Shown: one piece after another, positions 1-6,763 of the stretch
Layout: each line of letters opens with the position of its first letter
How positions within the stretch are numbered: position 1 is the first letter of the stretch
Assembly (NCBI GenBank): GCA_003105245.1
Contig: PQAI01000174.1
Coordinates: 1 to 8,916 of the forward strand
Reading direction: 5' to 3'
Source of the DNA: Betaproteobacteria bacterium
GTDB taxonomy: Bacteria; Pseudomonadota; Gammaproteobacteria; Burkholderiales; Usitatibacteraceae
Length of the DNA: 8,916 bases
Program-made: the position numbers and the translations under genes
The notes under the pieces: generated by a model
What the model saw: only the letters and a program-made list of their open reading frames with translations
What the model was told of the DNA's origin: nothing
Database searches by the model: none

Positions 1-1
1 G

Positions 2-256
2 GGCGAGCTCGCCGTGGAGGTGATGGGTCGCGGCACCGCGTGGCTGGACACCGGCACGCACGAGAGCCTGCTGGAGGCCGCGCAGTTCATCGAGACGATC
101 GAGCGCCGGCAGGGCCTCAAGGTGGCCTGCCCCGAGGAGATCGCCTGGCGGCAGGGGTGGATCGACGCGCAGCAGGTCGAGCGCCTCGCGCACCCGATGA
201 AGAAGAACGCCTACGGCCGCTACCTCCTCGAGGTGCTGCGCGACCGCGTCTTTTAG
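2..256 (+). CDS. rmlA: Glucose-1-phosphate thymidylyltransferase RmlA, C-terminal fragment (5' partial)
   Basis: RmlA joins glucose-1-phosphate and dTTP to give dTDP-glucose, the first step of dTDP-L-rhamnose synthesis in the cytoplasm. Only the last 84 residues are present because the gene enters from the left edge. The visible part carries the family's C-terminal signature [13 protein letters not shown], then [20 protein letters not shown], and the closing block [11 protein letters not shown], all close to the RmlA/RfbA pattern. The nucleotidyl-transfer site, with its N-terminal GxGTRL-type loop, lies outside the window, so activity cannot be judged. The stop is TAG at 254-256. A 37-base gap separates it from rmlC, and the two are probably co-transcribed. 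Identity rests on the C-terminal motifs plus the rmlC-rmlD neighbours. A close nucleotidyltransferase paralogue is unlikely. Confidence 0.93.
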   Translation, partial: GELAVEVMGRGTAWLDTGTHESLLEAAQFIETIERRQGLKVACPEEIAWRQGWIDAQQVERLAHPMKKNAYGRYLLEVLRDRVF

Positions 257-282
257 GCGCGGCCGGGGAAGGGCACCAAACG

Positions 283-297
283 ATGGAAAGTCCATGA
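283..297 (+). other. Four-codon mini-frame overlapping the rmlC start
   Basis: The gap between rmlA and rmlC holds ATG GAA AGT CCA TGA at 283-297, whose stop overlaps the rmlC ATG (294-296) in another frame. It overlaps the weak ribosome-binding sequence GGAAAG at 285-290. It may be chance, or it may modulate ribosome loading on rmlC. There is no direct support for translation. Confidence 0.15.
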
Positions 298-839
298 AGG
301 CCGTCGCCACCGATATCCCGGGCCTTGTAGTCCTCGAGCCGCGCGTCTTCGGCGACGAGCGCGGGTTCTTCTTCGAGTCCTACAACCGCCGGGCCTTCCG
401 CGAGGCGACGGGCGCGGATCCCGACTTCGTGCAGGACAACCACTCGCGCTCGGCGAGGAACGTCCTGCGCGGGCTGCACTACCAGGTGAGGCAGCCGCAG
501 GGGAAGCTGGTGCGCGTGGTCGCGGGAGAGGTGTGGGACGTGGCCGTGGACCTGCGCCGCTCCTCGCCCACCTTCGGCAGGTGGGTGGGCGTGACGCTCT
601 CGGCCGCCAACCGGCGCATGCTCTGGGTCCCGGTGGGCTTCGCGCACGGCTTCGTGGTGGTCTCCGACGGCGCCGAGTTCCTGTACAAGACGACCGACTA
701 CTACGCGCCCGAGCACGAGCGCTCGCTCCTCTGGAACGACCCCGCGCTCGCCATTCCCTGGCCGCTTCAGGGCGAGCCGATCCTCAAGCCCGGCGACGCC
801 AACGGCACGCCGCTCGCGCGCGCCGAGACCTTCGCCTGA
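294..839 (+). CDS. rmlC: dTDP-4-dehydrorhamnose 3,5-epimerase RmlC
   Basis: RmlC epimerises dTDP-4-keto-6-deoxy-D-glucose at C3 and C5, giving dTDP-4-keto-L-rhamnose, the substrate of RmlD encoded next door. The 181-residue length is usual for this cupin-fold dimeric enzyme. Visible signatures are the N-terminal FGDERGFFFESYN (about residues 19-31), QDNHSRS (47-53), and RGLHYQ with the likely catalytic base His62. Lys71 lies in PQGK. WVPVGFAHGF (111-120) and the YKTTDYY block with the likely catalytic Tyr131 follow. Asp149 in WNDP is the probable His partner. All residues expected for activity appear to be present. The start at 294 gives a standard N-terminus, but its ribosome site (GGAAAG, three bases upstream) is weak. 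The stop overlaps the rmlD start by one base (TGATG), suggesting translational coupling. Confidence 0.96.
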   Translation: MKAVATDIPGLVVLEPRVFGDERGFFFESYNRRAFREATGADPDFVQDNHSRSARNVLRGLHYQVRQPQGKLVRVVAGEVWDVAVDLRRSSPTFGRWVGVTLSAANRRMLWVPVGFAHGFVVVSDGAEFLYKTTDYYAPEHERSLLWNDPALAIPWPLQGEPILKPGDANGTPLARAETFA

Positions 840-1714
840 TGCGCATCCTCCTCACCGGCGCCGGCGGCCAGGTGGGCTTCGAGCTCGCGCGAACGCTGGC
901 GGATCTCGGGGAGGTGCGCGCCTTCGACCGCTCCGCGCTCGACCTCGCCGACGGGCGCGCGCTGGAGGCCGCCTGCCGCTCGCTCGCCCCGGGGCTCATC
1001 GTGAACGCCGCCGCCTACACGGCCGTGGACAAGGCGGAATCGGAGCCGGGGCCGGCCGAGGCCGTGAATGGCCGCGCGCCGGGGATCCTGGCCCGCGAGG
1101 CCCGGCGCCTGGGCGCCGTTCTCGTGCACTACTCCACCGACTACGTCTTCGACGGCACCGCGCGCCGTCCCTACCGCGAGGACGATCCCGTCGCGCCCCT
1201 GAATGCCTACGGGCGCTCGAAGCTCTCGGGCGAACGGGCGATCGCCGAAAGCGGCTGCAAGCACCTCGTGTTCCGCACCAGCTGGGTGTACGGGCCGCGC
1301 GGCCGCAACTTCCTCGCCACCATGCTCGCGCTCGCGGCCACGCGGGACGAGCTTCGCGTGGTCGACGACCAGCGGGGGTCGCCCACCTCGAGCCTCTTCC
1401 TCGCCGAGGCCACGGCGCGGGCGCTCCGCGCCATTCCCGCGGCGGGTGTCGCTTCCGGGATCTACCACCTCTCGGCGGCGGGGGAGACCACCTGGGCCGG
1501 ATTCGCGCGGGCCATCTTCGCGCGCGCGGCCGCCCGGCCGGGCTTCCGCGCCCCCCGGGTCGTGCCCATCCCGACCGAGCAGTACCCGACGCCGGCCCGC
1601 CGGCCGCGCTACTCGGTGCTCTCGCACGACAAGTTCGCCGCCGCCTTCGGTTTCGCGCCCGGCTCCTGGCAATCCCAGCTCGACGACTGCTTCGCCGCGA
1701 TGGGCGGGCGCTGA
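839..1714 (+). CDS. rmlD: dTDP-4-dehydrorhamnose reductase RmlD
   Basis: RmlD reduces dTDP-4-keto-L-rhamnose with NAD(P)H to dTDP-L-rhamnose, the last step of the pathway. At 291 residues it matches the family length. It is a Rossmann-fold extended short-chain dehydrogenase: the nucleotide-binding loop GAGGQVG is at residues 7-13, NAAAYTAVDKAE follows, the catalytic Ser/Thr is in HYSTDYVFDG (Ser99-Thr100), and Tyr124 and Lys128 form the YxxxK pair in YGRSK. RTSWVYGP and DDQRGSPT are further family blocks. An in-frame opening extends far upstream through rmlC, but the ATG at 839 places the glycine-rich loop at residue 7, exactly as expected, and overlaps the rmlC stop. The gene ends 77 bases before gspE and is probably the last gene of the rhamnose operon, though no convincing terminator follows. 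Confidence 0.96.
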   Translation: MRILLTGAGGQVGFELARTLADLGEVRAFDRSALDLADGRALEAACRSLAPGLIVNAAAYTAVDKAESEPGPAEAVNGRAPGILAREARRLGAVLVHYSTDYVFDGTARRPYREDDPVAPLNAYGRSKLSGERAIAESGCKHLVFRTSWVYGPRGRNFLATMLALAATRDELRVVDDQRGSPTSSLFLAEATARALRAIPAAGVASGIYHLSAAGETTWAGFARAIFARAAARPGFRAPRVVPIPTEQYPTPARRPRYSVLSHDKFAAAFGFAPGSWQSQLDDCFAAMGGR

Positions 1715-1776
1715 GGCGCGGCGGGGAACCGCTTCGCTTCGCGCGCTGTCCCACGGGGCCGGAATGCCGCCTGGGC

Positions 1777-1782
1777 TATAAT
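1777..1782 (+). promoter_or_regulatory. Candidate -10 box (TATAAT) of the gsp operon
   Basis: A perfect TATAAT stands out in a short AT-rich island (1777-1786) within otherwise GC-rich sequence, between rmlD and gspE. No good -35 hexamer is visible at the normal spacing (about 1754-1759 reads CGGGGC). If the box is used, transcription would begin near 1788-1792, at or within a few bases of the gspE ATG at 1792. No Shine-Dalgarno sequence lies between them, since that stretch is pyrimidine-rich. The 1715-1791 gap holds nothing else beyond a short GCGG/CCGC hairpin at 1721-1732. Confidence 0.45.
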
Positions 1783-1791
1783 TTTTCCCCA

Positions 1792-3504
1792 ATGTCCGCC
1801 CTGCCCGCCGAGAGCCAGCCACGCCGCCTGGGCGAGATCCTCATCGCCCGCGGCAAGCTCGACGCCGCCAATCTCGATCGCGCCCTTCGCCTGCAGGAAG
1901 GGGAGACGCGCGAGAAGATCGGCGTCATCCTGAACAGGCTTGGCCTGGTGTCGGCGCGCGACCTCGCCGACGCCCTCTCCGAGCGCCTGGGCATATCGGT
2001 GGCCACGGCGGCCGAGTACCCGGAGCTGCCGTTGCTCGAGGAGCGTGTCTCGGACCGCTTCCTGCGCGACGCCAAGGCGCTGCCGCTTCGCGAGACGGAC
2101 GAGGGCCTCGTGGTCGCGATGGCCGACCCGGCCGACGCCTTCACGATCCGCGCCATCGAGATGGCGAGCGGCAAGCGGGTGCTGCCGCTGCTCGCCGTGG
2201 CGACCGAGCTCGAGTCGGGGCTGGAGCGCCTCTACGGCGCCGGGAAGTCGTCAATGGGCCAGATCGTCGACGACATCGCCACGCGCGACGAGGAGCAGGA
2301 CCTCGGCGACATCGAGCACCTGAAGGACCTCGCCTCCGAGGCGCCGGTGATCCGGCTCGTGAACCTCCTCATCACGCACGCGCTGGAATCGCGGGCCTCC
2401 GACATCCATGTCGAGCCCTTCGAGAACCGCCTCGTCGTGCGCTACCGCATCGACGGCGTCCTGAACGAGGTCGAGTCGCCCCCGCGCCGGCTGTCGGCCG
2501 CGGTCATCTCGCGCGTGAAGATCATGGCCAACCTCGACATCGCGGAAAGGCGCCTGCCGCAGGACGGGCGCATCAAGCTGCGCGTCCAGGGCAAGGAGAT
2601 CGACCTTCGCGTCTCGACGGTGCCCACGATGCACGGCGAGAGCGTGGTGATGCGCATCCTCGACAAGGGCGGCGTCCCCCTCGATTTCGCCTCGCTGGGC
2701 TTCGACGGAAGGGTGCTCGAGACCTTCCTCGAGGCCCTCAACCAGCCGCACGGGATCCTTCTCGTCACCGGCCCCACCGGCAGCGGCAAGACGACCACCC
2801 TGTACACCGCGCTCGACCGGCTCAACCAGCCCGACGTGAAGATCCTCACCGTCGAGGACCCGGTCGAGTACCAGATGCCGGGCATCAACCAGATCCAGGT
2901 GCGCCCGCAGATCAACCTCAACTTCGCGAACGCCCTGCGCTCGATCGTGCGCCAGGACCCGGACGTGATCATGATCGGCGAGATCCGCGACCTGGAGACC
3001 GCCGAGATCGCCGTCCAGTCGGCGCTCACGGGCCACCTCGTGCTCTCGACGGTGCACACCAACGACGCGCCCTCCACCGTGAACCGTCTCCTCGACATGG
3101 GGGTGGAGGACTACCTCCTCACCTCCACCGTCGTGGGCATCCTGGCCCAGCGCCTCGTGCGCTCGCTCTGCGCCCACTGCCGCAAGCCCTACCGGGCCCT
3201 GCCGGAGGTGGTCGGCCAGATGGGGCTCGAGCGCTTCGCAGGCCCGGGCGAGGTCACGCTCTACCATCCCGTGGGCTGCGAGCACTGCAGCGGCACCGGC
3301 TACCACGGGCGGCTCGGGATCATGGAGATGATGCCCATGACCGACCGCATCCGCTCCCTCGTCATGCGTCACGCCAATTCGACCGACCTGCGCGCGGCCG
3401 CGGTGGAGGAGGGGATGGAGTCGATGTTCGAGAACGGGTTGCGCAAGGCCGTGGCCGGCGTCACCACCGTGGAGGAAGTCCTGCGCGTCACGCGCGAGGA
3501 CTGA
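1792..3504 (+). CDS. gspE: Type II secretion ATPase GspE
   Basis: GspE is the hexameric cytoplasmic ATPase that powers T2SS pseudopilus assembly. Its N-terminal domain docks on GspL and its motor acts through GspF. The 570 residues include an N-terminal GspE/MshEN-type region (about 10-150: RRLGEILIARGKL, AEYPELPLL, MADPADA). The CTE core follows at about 190-560. The core has an Asp box (DIHVEPFENRLVVRYRIDGV), Walker A GPTGSGKT at 327-334, Walker B with DPDVIMIGEIRD ending at Asp400 (Glu397 likely catalytic), and the His box GHLVLSTVHTNDA. The zinc-binding tetracysteine is C460-x2-C463 and C496-x2-C499. All motifs are intact. The PilB and MshE pilus ATPases share them; the gspF-K genes downstream decide for GspE. 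No Shine-Dalgarno precedes the ATG, which sits ten bases after a TATAAT box. No in-frame ATG or GTG lies between that box and 1792. gspF begins two bases after the stop. Confidence 0.95.
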   Translation: MSALPAESQPRRLGEILIARGKLDAANLDRALRLQEGETREKIGVILNRLGLVSARDLADALSERLGISVATAAEYPELPLLEERVSDRFLRDAKALPLRETDEGLVVAMADPADAFTIRAIEMASGKRVLPLLAVATELESGLERLYGAGKSSMGQIVDDIATRDEEQDLGDIEHLKDLASEAPVIRLVNLLITHALESRASDIHVEPFENRLVVRYRIDGVLNEVESPPRRLSAAVISRVKIMANLDIAERRLPQDGRIKLRVQGKEIDLRVSTVPTMHGESVVMRILDKGGVPLDFASLGFDGRVLETFLEALNQPHGILLVTGPTGSGKTTTLYTALDRLNQPDVKILTVEDPVEYQMPGINQIQVRPQINLNFANALRSIVRQDPDVIMIGEIRDLETAEIAVQSALTGHLVLSTVHTNDAPSTVNRLLDMGVEDYLLTSTVVGILAQRLVRSLCAHCRKPYRALPEVVGQMGLERFAGPGEVTLYHPVGCEHCSGTGYHGRLGIMEMMPMTDRIRSLVMRHANSTDLRAAAVEEGMESMFENGLRKAVAGVTTVEEVLRVTRED

Positions 3505-3506
3505 GC

Positions 3507-4736
3507 ATGCCCGTCTTCCAGTACAGGGCCGTGACTGCATCGGGCGAGGTGCTGGAGGGGGCCATGGATGCCCCGACCCGGAAGGGCGTGGTCGAGCGCC
3601 TGCGCGACATGGGCTACACGCCGTTGCGCGCCGTCGAGGCGGGGACCGCGGAGGCGCCGGCGAGCCAGCGCCGCGCTGCCGGTCCGGGGCTCTTCGCGCG
3701 CGGCATCACCCAGGACGAGGTCGGGGTGGTCACGCGCGAGATCGCCACCCTCCTCAAGTCCGGGCTCCCCCTCGACCGCAGCCTCGAGATCCTCGTGGGG
3801 CTCGCCGAGAACGAGCGCGTGGCGGAGATGCTGCGCCGGGTGAGGAACGAGGTGCGCGGTGGCGCCTCGTTCTCCAAGGCCCTCGACGCCCAGGGGGGCG
3901 TCTTCTCCCGCTTCTACGTGAACATGGTGCGCGCCGGCGAGGCCGGTGGCGCCATCGGCGACGTGCTCGGCCGGCTCGCGGAGTTCATGGAGCGCTCCAA
4001 GGACCTGCGCGAGAGCGTGAAGTCGGCCCTCATCTACCCGACGATCCTGCTGCTCGTCGCCGTGTTCTCGGTGGTGATCCTGCTCGCGGTGGTCGTGCCG
4101 CAGTTCGAGCCCATCTTCGAGCAGAGCGGCAAGGCGCTGCCGTGGGTGACGGAGATGGTCCTCGGCGCCGGCGCCTTCATGCGCGCGTACTGGTCGGCGC
4201 TCGTGATCCTCGCGGTCGCGATCGTCTTCCTGGCCTCCCGGCGGCTGCGCTCCCCCGAGGCGAGGCTCGCGTGGGACAGGCGCCTCCTGGGGATGCCGCT
4301 CGCCGGCGAGCTCGCGGCCAAGGTCGAGACGGCGCGCCTGGCGCGCACGCTGGGCACCCTCCTTCGCAACGGGGTGGCCCTGGTGAACGCGCTGTCGATC
4401 GCGCGCGAGACGATGACCAACACGTGGATGGCGGCGGGGCTCGCCGAGGTCGGCCGCGAGCTCAAGACGGGGCGCGGCTTCGCCAAGCCCATGATGGAGA
4501 CGAGGCGGTTCCCCGCCTTCGCCGTGCACATGATCCAGGTCGGCGAGGAGACGGGGCGCCTGCACCAGATGCTCCTCGACGTGGCCGACGTCTACGACGC
4601 CGAGGTATCGCGCGCCGTGAAGAGGTCGCTGGCCCTGCTCGAGCCGGCGATGATCCTGTTCCTCACCTTCGTGGTCGGCGGCGTCATCCTCTCGATCCTC
4701 GCCGCGATGCTTTCGATCTACGACCTGCCCCTCTAG
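3507..4736 (+). CDS. gspF: Type II secretion inner-membrane platform protein GspF
   Basis: GspF is the polytopic inner-membrane core of the T2SS assembly platform. It contacts GspE and GspL and is thought to couple ATP hydrolysis to pseudopilin insertion. The 409 residues show the family layout: an N-terminal segment MPVFQYRAV...G, then two T2SSF repeats. The first repeat (about 70-195) includes REIATLLKSGLPLDRSLEIL and MVRAGEAGGAIGDVLGRLA. The second (about 270-395) includes ARTLGTLLRNGVALVNALSI and MIQVGEETGRLHQMLLDVAD. Three hydrophobic helices lie at about 177-200, 227-244 and 380-403. The start has a clear ribosome site (GAGGA near 3496-3500) within the end of gspE, and the gap to the gspE stop is two bases, so the pair is tightly coupled. 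PilC of type IV pili is the close alternative, rejected on context. Confidence 0.95.
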   Translation: MPVFQYRAVTASGEVLEGAMDAPTRKGVVERLRDMGYTPLRAVEAGTAEAPASQRRAAGPGLFARGITQDEVGVVTREIATLLKSGLPLDRSLEILVGLAENERVAEMLRRVRNEVRGGASFSKALDAQGGVFSRFYVNMVRAGEAGGAIGDVLGRLAEFMERSKDLRESVKSALIYPTILLLVAVFSVVILLAVVVPQFEPIFEQSGKALPWVTEMVLGAGAFMRAYWSALVILAVAIVFLASRRLRSPEARLAWDRRLLGMPLAGELAAKVETARLARTLGTLLRNGVALVNALSIARETMTNTWMAAGLAEVGRELKTGRGFAKPMMETRRFPAFAVHMIQVGEETGRLHQMLLDVADVYDAEVSRAVKRSLALLEPAMILFLTFVVGGVILSILAAMLSIYDLPL

Positions 4737-4750
4737 GGCGACCTCACGCC

Positions 4751-4754
4751 GGAG
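4751..4754 (+). promoter_or_regulatory. Ribosome binding site of gspG
   Basis: GGAG five bases before the ATG at 4760 fixes the start of the major pseudopilin, in one of the few real intergenic gaps of the operon. It lies just 3' of a small possible GGCG/CGCC stem (4737-4750). Confidence 0.6.
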
Positions 4755-4759
4755 CACCC

Positions 4760-5194
4760 ATGAACGCAATCGCAGGAAAGTCCCTCTCGCGCGGCCATCG
4801 CGGATTCACGCTGCTCGAGCTCGTGATGGTGCTCGTGATCATCGGCGTGATCCTGTCCATGGTGGGCCCGCGGGTCTTCAACAGCCTGAGCCGCGCCACC
4901 GGCGAGCAGGCCAAGATCAAGGTCGAGCAGATCGGCAGCGCCCTCGAGCTCTACAAGCTCGACACGGGCCGCTACCCCACCACTCAGGAGGGCCTGGGCG
5001 CCCTCCTCGCCGCCCCCGCGGGGCTCGCCAACTGGAACGGCCCCTACATCCGCGACCCGAAGGCGCTGAAGGACCCGTGGTCGCGCGACTTCGTCTACCG
5101 CTCGCCGGGCGACAAGGGCGGCTACGACCTCATCTCGCTCGGCGCGGACGGCAAGGAGGGCGGCGAGGGCGAGAACAAGGACGTGCGCAACTGA
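4760..5194 (+). CDS. gspG: Major pseudopilin GspG
   Basis: GspG polymerises into the periplasmic pseudopilus that pushes folded exoproteins through the GspD secretin. The 144-residue prepilin has a short positive leader ending in Gly15. Prepilin peptidase would cut before Phe16 (RG^FTLLE), leaving Glu20 as the conserved +5 residue, then the hydrophobic helix LVMVLVIIGVILSMVGP. The globular part has the GspG signature LELYKLDTGRYPTTQEGLGAL, then WNGPYI, DPW and YRSPG. The C-terminal loop SLGADGKEGGEGE (from Ser126) followed by Asp141 is the calcium-binding region typical of GspG. An in-frame opening continues upstream, but the ATG at 4760 follows GGAG (4751-4754) at five bases and yields a normal leader. 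It lies 23 bases after gspF and overlaps gspH by one base. Confidence 0.97.
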   Translation: MNAIAGKSLSRGHRGFTLLELVMVLVIIGVILSMVGPRVFNSLSRATGEQAKIKVEQIGSALELYKLDTGRYPTTQEGLGALLAAPAGLANWNGPYIRDPKALKDPWSRDFVYRSPGDKGGYDLISLGADGKEGGEGENKDVRN

Positions 5195-5646
5195 TGGCCC
5201 CGCGGTCCGCCGCGCGCGGATTCACGCTCCTCGAGCTCCTCGTGGTGCTGGTCATCGCGGCCGCGGGCTACGCGCTGGTCGTGCGGTTCACGTCGGGGGG
5301 AGTGTCGGGAGCGCAGCTCCGGAGCGCGGCGCGCACGGTGGCCGCCGGCCTGCGCGAGGCGCGCGGCGCCGCCATCGCGCGCCAGGAGTCCACGGCGCTC
5401 GTGCTCGACCTGGAGGGCCGCTCCATGGAGGTCGGCGGCGGCCGCCCCCGCGGGCTTCCCCGGCGCCTCGACATGAAGCTCTACACGGCGCAGTCGGAGA
5501 TCGTGGACGACAGGCGCGGCGCCATCCGGTTCTATCCGGACGGCAGCTCCACCGGCGGGCGCGTCACCCTCGCCTCGGGCGAGCGCAAGCTGCTCGTCGA
5601 CGTCGACTGGCTCACCGGCCGCGTGAGCATCAAGGAGGGGGGCTGA
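5194..5646 (+). CDS. gspH: Minor pseudopilin GspH
   Basis: GspH is a minor pseudopilin thought to link the GspI-J-K tip complex to the GspG shaft of the T2SS pseudopilus. The 150-residue product has a short basic leader and a class III prepilin site, RG^FTLLE, with Gly9, Phe10 and the +5 Glu14, followed by LLVVLVIAAAGYALVV. The globular region contains LREARGAAIARQE and the typical GspH block IRFYPDGSSTGGRVTL, followed by DVDWLTGRVSI near the C-terminus. The ATG overlaps the gspG stop by one base (TGATG) and has AAGGA at 5177-5181, twelve bases upstream. An in-frame opening reaches further upstream inside gspG, but starting there would bury the leader. FimT-type pilins look similar; the operon position supports GspH. 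Confidence 0.92.
   Translation: MAPRSAARGFTLLELLVVLVIAAAGYALVVRFTSGGVSGAQLRSAARTVAAGLREARGAAIARQESTALVLDLEGRSMEVGGGRPRGLPRRLDMKLYTAQSEIVDDRRGAIRFYPDGSSTGGRVTLASGERKLLVDVDWLTGRVSIKEGG
5632..5638 (+). promoter_or_regulatory. Strong Shine-Dalgarno sequence (AAGGAGG) before gspI
   Basis: AAGGAGG lies at the end of gspH. It is 28 bases before the first ATG of gspI (5667) but only four bases before an in-frame CTG at 5643. It is one of the strongest ribosome sites in the window, so its poor match to the ATG raises the question of which codon starts gspI. Confidence 0.4.
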
Positions 5647-5666
5647 GCGCCTCCCTCTCCGACGCC

Positions 5667-6095
5667 ATGGCGCCAGTCCCGACCCCGGCGGGCCGCGAGG
5701 CGGGATTTACCATCCTCGAGGTGCTCGCCGCCTTCGTGCTCATGGCCGTGACGCTGGCGGCGATCCTGCAGGTGTTCTCGGCGGGGTTGCGCGACGCCCA
5801 GCTCGCCGACGAGTACGCGCGGGCCGTGATCATCGCGCGCTCGAACCTCGCGGCGTATACGGCGTCGGAAAAGCTCGAGGAGGGCGTGCGCGCGGGCACC
5901 GAGGGGGGCTACTCGTGGACGCTCGCGGCCGACGCCTACGACGAGCAGAAGGAGACCCCGGAGGCGCGCCCCCCGGCGGAGGGCGGCCTGCGCGTCCGCC
6001 TCATCCGGGTGGAGTCGAAGGTGCGGTGGCACGCGGCGGACGGGCGCTCGCGCGACGTGCGGCTCGCCACCCTCGTGCTCGGGAGCCGGCCGTGA
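5667..6095 (+). CDS. gspI: Minor pseudopilin GspI
   Basis: GspI is the minor pseudopilin that nucleates the tip complex with GspJ and GspK. As read from the ATG it has 142 residues, a little longer than the usual 120-130. The leader MAPVPTPAGREAG ends at Gly13, with cleavage before Phe14 (AG^FTILE) and Glu18 at +5, followed by the helix VLAAFVLMAVTLAAILQVF. The block ARAVIIARSNLAAY and the later RVESKVRW and DVRLATLVL fit the GspI fold. The ATG at 5667 has no nearby ribosome site. An in-frame CTG at 5643 is better placed relative to AAGGAGG at 5632-5638 and would add eight residues to the leader. The mature protein would be the same either way. The stop overlaps the GTG start of gspJ by four bases. 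Confidence 0.9.
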   Translation: MAPVPTPAGREAGFTILEVLAAFVLMAVTLAAILQVFSAGLRDAQLADEYARAVIIARSNLAAYTASEKLEEGVRAGTEGGYSWTLAADAYDEQKETPEARPPAEGGLRVRLIRVESKVRWHAADGRSRDVRLATLVLGSRP

Positions 6096-6763
6096 GGGGC
6101 GCGCGCGCCGCGTCGGGGTTCACGCTGCTGGAGACGGTCATGGCGCTAGTCCTCCTCGCGGTGATGCTCGGGATGCTCTTCGGGGGGCTGCGTGCCGGGG
6201 TGAGCGCGTGGGAGGCGGGATCGGGGCGCGGCGACCGCGCCGACGAGGTGCTCCTCGCCGACTCCTTCGTGACCAAGGAGCTCACCGCGGCCTTCCCCTG
6301 GCGCTTCAAGGATCCCGTGGCCGTGAAGCTCGCGTTCCGGGGCGAGCGCGAGTCGCTTCGCTTCGTGTCCATGCGCCCGGCCGAGATCGGCGGCGGCGGG
6401 CTCGCGTTCGTGTCGCTCGCCTTCGAGCCGGGGCAGGCCGGCGGGCCGGGACGCCTCGTCATGCGCCGGGTGCCCGCCGACCCGGAGGCGACCGACTTCG
6501 CCTCGCTCGACCCGGCCGAGGCCTTCACCCTGCTGGACGGGGTGAGCTCGGCGCGCTTCTCCTACTTCGGCGCGGAGAACGAGGTCGAGCCCCTCGCGTG
6601 GGGCGACAAGTGGGATTTCGACCAGCGCCTGCCCACCCACGTGCGGCTCGAGCTCGCCCTGGGCGGCGCGAAGTTGCCCGACCTCGTGGTAGCCCTTCGC
6701 CTGGGAGAGGAGGCGGGGTGCTACGAGTCCTCCTTCCAGCGCATCTGCGTTCCGCGGCGATGA
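6092..6763 (+). CDS. gspJ: Minor pseudopilin GspJ
   Basis: GspJ forms the pseudopilus tip with GspI and GspK. The 223-residue product fits the family length of about 200-230. Translation is placed at GTG 6092, which overlaps the gspI stop in a GTGA and has GGGAG at 6081-6085, six bases upstream. This gives a short basic leader (MRGARAASG) with Gly9, cleavage before Phe10 (SG^FTLLE) and Glu14 at +5, then the hydrophobic helix VMALVLLAVMLGMLFGG. The open frame extends upstream inside gspI, but that reading would not give a pilin leader. The globular part contains LRAGVSAWEAG, SFVTKELTAAFPWRF and, near the end, LPTHVRLELALGG, typical of T2SSJ. Two cysteines (in GCYE and RICVP) near the C-terminus could form a disulfide in the periplasm. 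Confidence 0.93.
   Translation: MRGARAASGFTLLETVMALVLLAVMLGMLFGGLRAGVSAWEAGSGRGDRADEVLLADSFVTKELTAAFPWRFKDPVAVKLAFRGERESLRFVSMRPAEIGGGGLAFVSLAFEPGQAGGPGRLVMRRVPADPEATDFASLDPAEAFTLLDGVSSARFSYFGAENEVEPLAWGDKWDFDQRLPTHVRLELALGGAKLPDLVVALRLGEEAGCYESSFQRICVPRR

Noticed and set aside
1721..1732. GCGG-GGAA-CCGC hairpin after rmlD as a rho-independent terminator.
   Set aside because: The stem is only four pairs and no T-tract follows directly. The T-run at 1782-1786 lies far away, next to the -10 box. Short GC stems are expected by chance in this sequence.
4737..4750. GGCG/CGCC stem just before the gspG ribosome site, as a regulatory hairpin.
   Set aside because: Four base pairs with a six-base loop is too weak to call in sequence this GC-rich.
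3369..4769. Very long open frame on the minus strand opposite gspF (466 codons), with similar ones opposite gspE (2251-3540) and gspL (7592-8527).
   Set aside because: The translations are rich in Arg, His, Gly and Ala and contain no recognisable domain. They are shadows caused by the strong GC bias at third positions of the true + strand genes.
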